Translations under genes and position numbers: made by a program | Notes under the pieces: generated by a model | What the model saw: the letters and a program-made list of their open reading frames with translations, nothing else | The model's database searches: none | Told to the model about the DNA's origin: nothing | Assembly: GCA_029204225.1 (NCBI GenBank) | Contig: CM055113.1 | Location: 21,771,605-21,835,604 of the forward strand | Reading direction: 5' to 3' | Origin: Diphasiastrum complanatum | Taxonomy: Eukaryota; Streptophyta; Lycopodiopsida; Lycopodiales; Lycopodiaceae | Length of the DNA stretch: 64,000 nucleotides | Shown: one piece after another, positions 61,091 through 64,000 of the stretch | Numbering within the stretch: the first letter of the stretch is position 1 | Layout of the letters: every line of letters starts with the position of its first letter

Positions 61091-64000
61091 ATGGGATCAG
61101 TGGGAGCCTACCTTCTAGAAGCTAGTGAGAGGTTAAATTCTACCAATTATGCTATTTGGAAAGTGAGGATGGAGTCACTACTGGTGCTCCAGGATCTTTG
61201 TGAGTTTCTAATAGATGATGAAGATGAACCTCTAGGTGCACAGGAATTAGTGAGATACAAGAAGAGGTCTAGGCTTGCACTTCACTGTATTAAGATGAAT
61301 GTAAGCAATGATCTTTTAAGGGAAGTATCATCATGTAAGAGTGCTAAAGAGGCTTGGGAATCTTTAAAATCTATCTATGAGTCTAGTAACACTTCGAGAG
61401 TTCTCATGCTTAGGAATCAGATTCTACAAAGCATGAAGAGGAGTGATGAGAATGCACAAGATTATGTGCTAAGAATCAAGTCTCTTAATAGGGAGTTAGC
61501 TTCCATTGGAGAGAAGATTCAAGATAGTGAGCTTGTTCAGACTGTCCTCAATGATCTAGGTAGTGGCTTTACAAATTTGGTCCAAAGCTTTGCAATCCAA
61601 GACACTTTGCCTACTGTTGAAAAGCTACACAGTGTATTAGTAGCTGAAGAGTGTAGGATGTTGCATACCAATGCAAGAATGAATGCTATTTCTCTGCAGG
61701 ATGGTAATGAGAAAGCTAATTTCTCATTCAAAAGCAAGAAGAAGACCAATGGCAAGAAGAAGCACTTCAAGGAGACCAAGGAGGAGGATGAGGCTTCAAG
61801 CTCAAAGGGCAAGATCAAAGACAAGTCCAAGTACAAATGTTTTTTCTGTGGAAAGAAAGGACATTTTGCATCAGAATGTCTCAAGAAGAAGAAGACACAA
61901 GAGAGAAAACAAAGCAACATTGCACATCAGGAGGAAGAGGAGGCGGAAGAGTCATCCTTGATGGTTTCCAACAAACCACCATCATCCAAGAGCAACACCA
62001 ATGAGTCTTGGTGGATTGATAGTGGGGCAAGTTCCCACATGACATATCAAAAGGACATATTCTCCACCTTACTTTCTTATAATGACTTACATAGATCAAT
62101 CTATACTGCAAGTAGTCAAGAATGTAAGATAAGTGGAATAGGAACAATTCTCTTGTATGTGGGATCATCCAAAAGGATGAATCTAGATAATGTTCTTTAT
62201 GTTCCTAAGTTAACCAAGAATTTGCTTAGTGTTGGCCAGTTAATGGATAATGGCCTAGATGTACAATTTAAGCATGGAGTTTGTTCCATCCTTAGAAATG
62301 ATGAATGTATAGCCAAAGGCTTTAAGCAAGGTAGATTGTTTAAGCTTGATGCTAATATTGCAGTGGAGAGTGTTAACTTGGCAAAGGTGGAGCTATCAAA
62401 GGTGGAACTGTGGCACAAAATGTTGGGCCACCCCAACTACAAAGCCATGGAATCTATGGCTACAAAGGAGCTTGCAGTTGGACTCCCCAAGCATTTGTCA
62501 AAGTGTGGGAAGAGATGTGAAGCATGCAGCCTCTCAAAGGCTCACAAGCTACCCTTCTCAAGATCTACATCAAGATCAAACTCTCCTCTTGAACTCATCC
62601 ATTCGGATGTTCATAGTTTTTCACATGAGTCTAATGGTGGTGCCAAGTACTATGTAATCTTCATTGATGACTATTCTAGATTTTGTTGGATGTAACTCTT
62701 GTCTAGCAAATCAATGGTGTTTGATTCTTTTGTAAAGTTCAAGACTTTGGTAGAAAATCAACTTAGTACCAAGATTAAGGTATTAAGGAGTGATAATGGA
62801 GGTGAATATGTCTCCAATAAGTTGACTGACTTTTGTATTTCTAATGGCATAAAGAGGGAGTTGTCATGTCCATACACCCCTCAGTGAGTGAGAGAAGAAA
62901 TAGATCCCTTTGTGAGTGTGCTAAGGCCTTAAGGCTAGATGCTTCTCTATCCAAACCATTTTGGGGTGAAGCAATAACTTGTGCTAACTATTTGTGCAAT
63001 AGATTGCCAAACCAAGCCATTGGAGGAATCACACCATTTGAAGCTCTATTTGGAGAGAAGCCCAATCTCAAAGATCTCAACGTTTTTGGATCCACTTGCT
63101 ATGTACACCAATCCTCGGATAAGAGAAGGAAGGATGATGCAACATCCATCAAAGGCATCTTTGTGGGATATGGTGAGAATAGCAAAGGTTATAGAGTCTT
63201 CAATCCCATCACTAGCAAGGTGATAGTGGGTAGGGATGTTATTTTTTATGAAGGACATGCTTGTGATTTGGATGATAATGCTACTAATCATCTTGATGCC
63301 AAGGATCATGCTAGGATGGAGGAGGAGCTTCCAAGTGAAGAAGAACTTGAGGATCCACCTCAAGATGCAAGAACTCCAAGAACTCCAAGAACTCCAAGAA
63401 GATCTACAAGGGCAAGATCCGAGCCATTGAGGCTCACCTATGATGGTCAAGGTGATCAAAGGGAAGGCTCATCATCTTTCACATCTTACACCTTTCTTAC
63501 TTCAATGTTAGATGAGCCAACATGCTATGAAGATGCTTGTAAGTCTAAAAGTTGGATGGATGCTATGTAAGTAGAGTATGATGCTCTTATTGAGAATCAT
63601 ACTTGGGATCTTGTGGATCTTCCTCAAGGGAAGAAACCTCTTGATTGCAAGTGGGTGTTTAGATTGAAGTATAATCAAGATGGATCAATAAGCAAGCATA
63701 AAGCTAGGCTTGTTGCCAAAGGTTTTTTACAAACCAAAGGCATTGACTATGATGAGACTTTTGCTCCTGTGGCTAAACTTGTTACTATCAGGTTGATCAT
63801 TAGTCTTGCTACAACCTTCAATTGGGAGCTATTCCAACTTGACTTCACAAATGCATTCCTCAATGGTTATTTGGAGGAAGAGATCTACATGAGGCAACCC
63901 GAGGGCTTCATCAAGGCAAAGCATGAAGGAAAGGTGTGTTTTTTGAAGAAGAGCCTTTATGGGCTCAAGCAAGCACCTAGAGCATGGTACTCTAGGCTAA
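61091..64000 (+). pseudogene. copia E gag-pol (gag to RT), incomplete at window edge
   Basis: Gag starts at 61091 (MGSVGAYLLEASERLNSTNY); the frame is open for 534 codons: UBN2-type gag, CCHC knuckle CFFCGKKGHFASEC (residue about 250), protease WWIDSGASSHMT (about 307), zinc region LWHKMLGHPNYKAM and the integrase start (HSDVHS). A TAA at 62693 is followed by more integrase in the same frame (RSDNGGEY), then a small deletion near 62885 removes the QQNGV segment and shifts the frame. The next frame (62866-63570) reaches the RT linker and ends at a TAA at 63568 where the B copy has Gln. RT continues clean to 64000 (KARLVAKGF, QLDFTNAFLNGYLEEEIYM, SLYGLKQAPRAWYSRL). Only three lesions are visible in 2.9 kb, the least damaged long gag-pol here. 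Confidence 0.93.

Larger units (their letters stand above)
59769..64000 (+). mobile_element. Ty1/copia element E, 5' part; continues past the window
   Basis: A 690-bp 5' LTR (59769-60458), PBS at 60459, leader with CACACGTGTG at 60622, gag-pol from 61091 to the window end inside RT. Same LTR family as 42803-43496 and 27641-27919, and gag close to the minus-strand copia C. The 3' LTR and target duplication lie beyond 64000. Confidence 0.9.

Overview
The window looks like nuclear DNA from a land plant with a large, repeat-choked, AT-rich genome. A gymnosperm is my guess, from the old nested LTR retrotransposons and the lone gene in 64 kb, but the sequence does not prove it. Only one host gene is convincingly intact: a leucine-rich-repeat receptor-like kinase of the BRI1/EMS1/PSKR (LRR-X) type at the left end. 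It is spliced: exon 1 (53..206) encodes the signal peptide, and a 567-bp intron with a long (GA)n tract precedes exon 2 (774..4039).

From about 7.5 kb onward almost everything recognisable is LTR-retrotransposon debris, mostly Ty1/copia with two or three Ty3/gypsy elements. Layout: (i) 7580-16487, gypsy leader and gag; the leader is a 25-bp-monomer satellite split by a complete copia element (8294-13851; 263-bp LTRs, 5-bp duplication gcgct). (ii) 16487-26042, a copia family present as a truncated 3' end, a shared LTR and a second internal region, itself split by a non-coding LTR-like element (19919-23102). (iii) 26043-27640, a minus-strand spliced fragment resembling a Ulp1/C48 cysteine peptidase with the expected catalytic Cys read as Tyr. 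(iv) 27641-31030, an internally deleted minus-strand copia. (v) 31031-32246, a copia integrase fragment. (vi) 32247 to about 41.1 kb, a Tat/Athila-like gypsy with multiple zinc knuckles, a nested solo LTR and an additional ORF 3' of integrase. (vii) 41128-45376, copia LTRs and leader pieces. (viii) 45.4-48.5 kb, unidentified AT-rich DNA. (ix) 48570-50590, a very degraded minus-strand copia. (x) 50592-57339, a gypsy LTR split 17 bp from its end by a complete copia (51403-57317; 614-bp LTRs, duplication ctaac). (xi) 59769 to the window end, the 5' LTR, gag, protease, integrase and start of the RT of another copia.

No element has an uninterrupted polyprotein; all carry stops, frameshifts or deletions. 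Cross-cutting patterns worth a second look are the palindrome CACACGTGTG, found 13 times and almost only in copia LTRs and leaders; an inverted-repeat unit of about 85 bp shared by a copia leader and the intron region of the peptidase-like fragment; and inactivating changes that look like C-to-T or G-to-A. Percent identities are by-eye counts.
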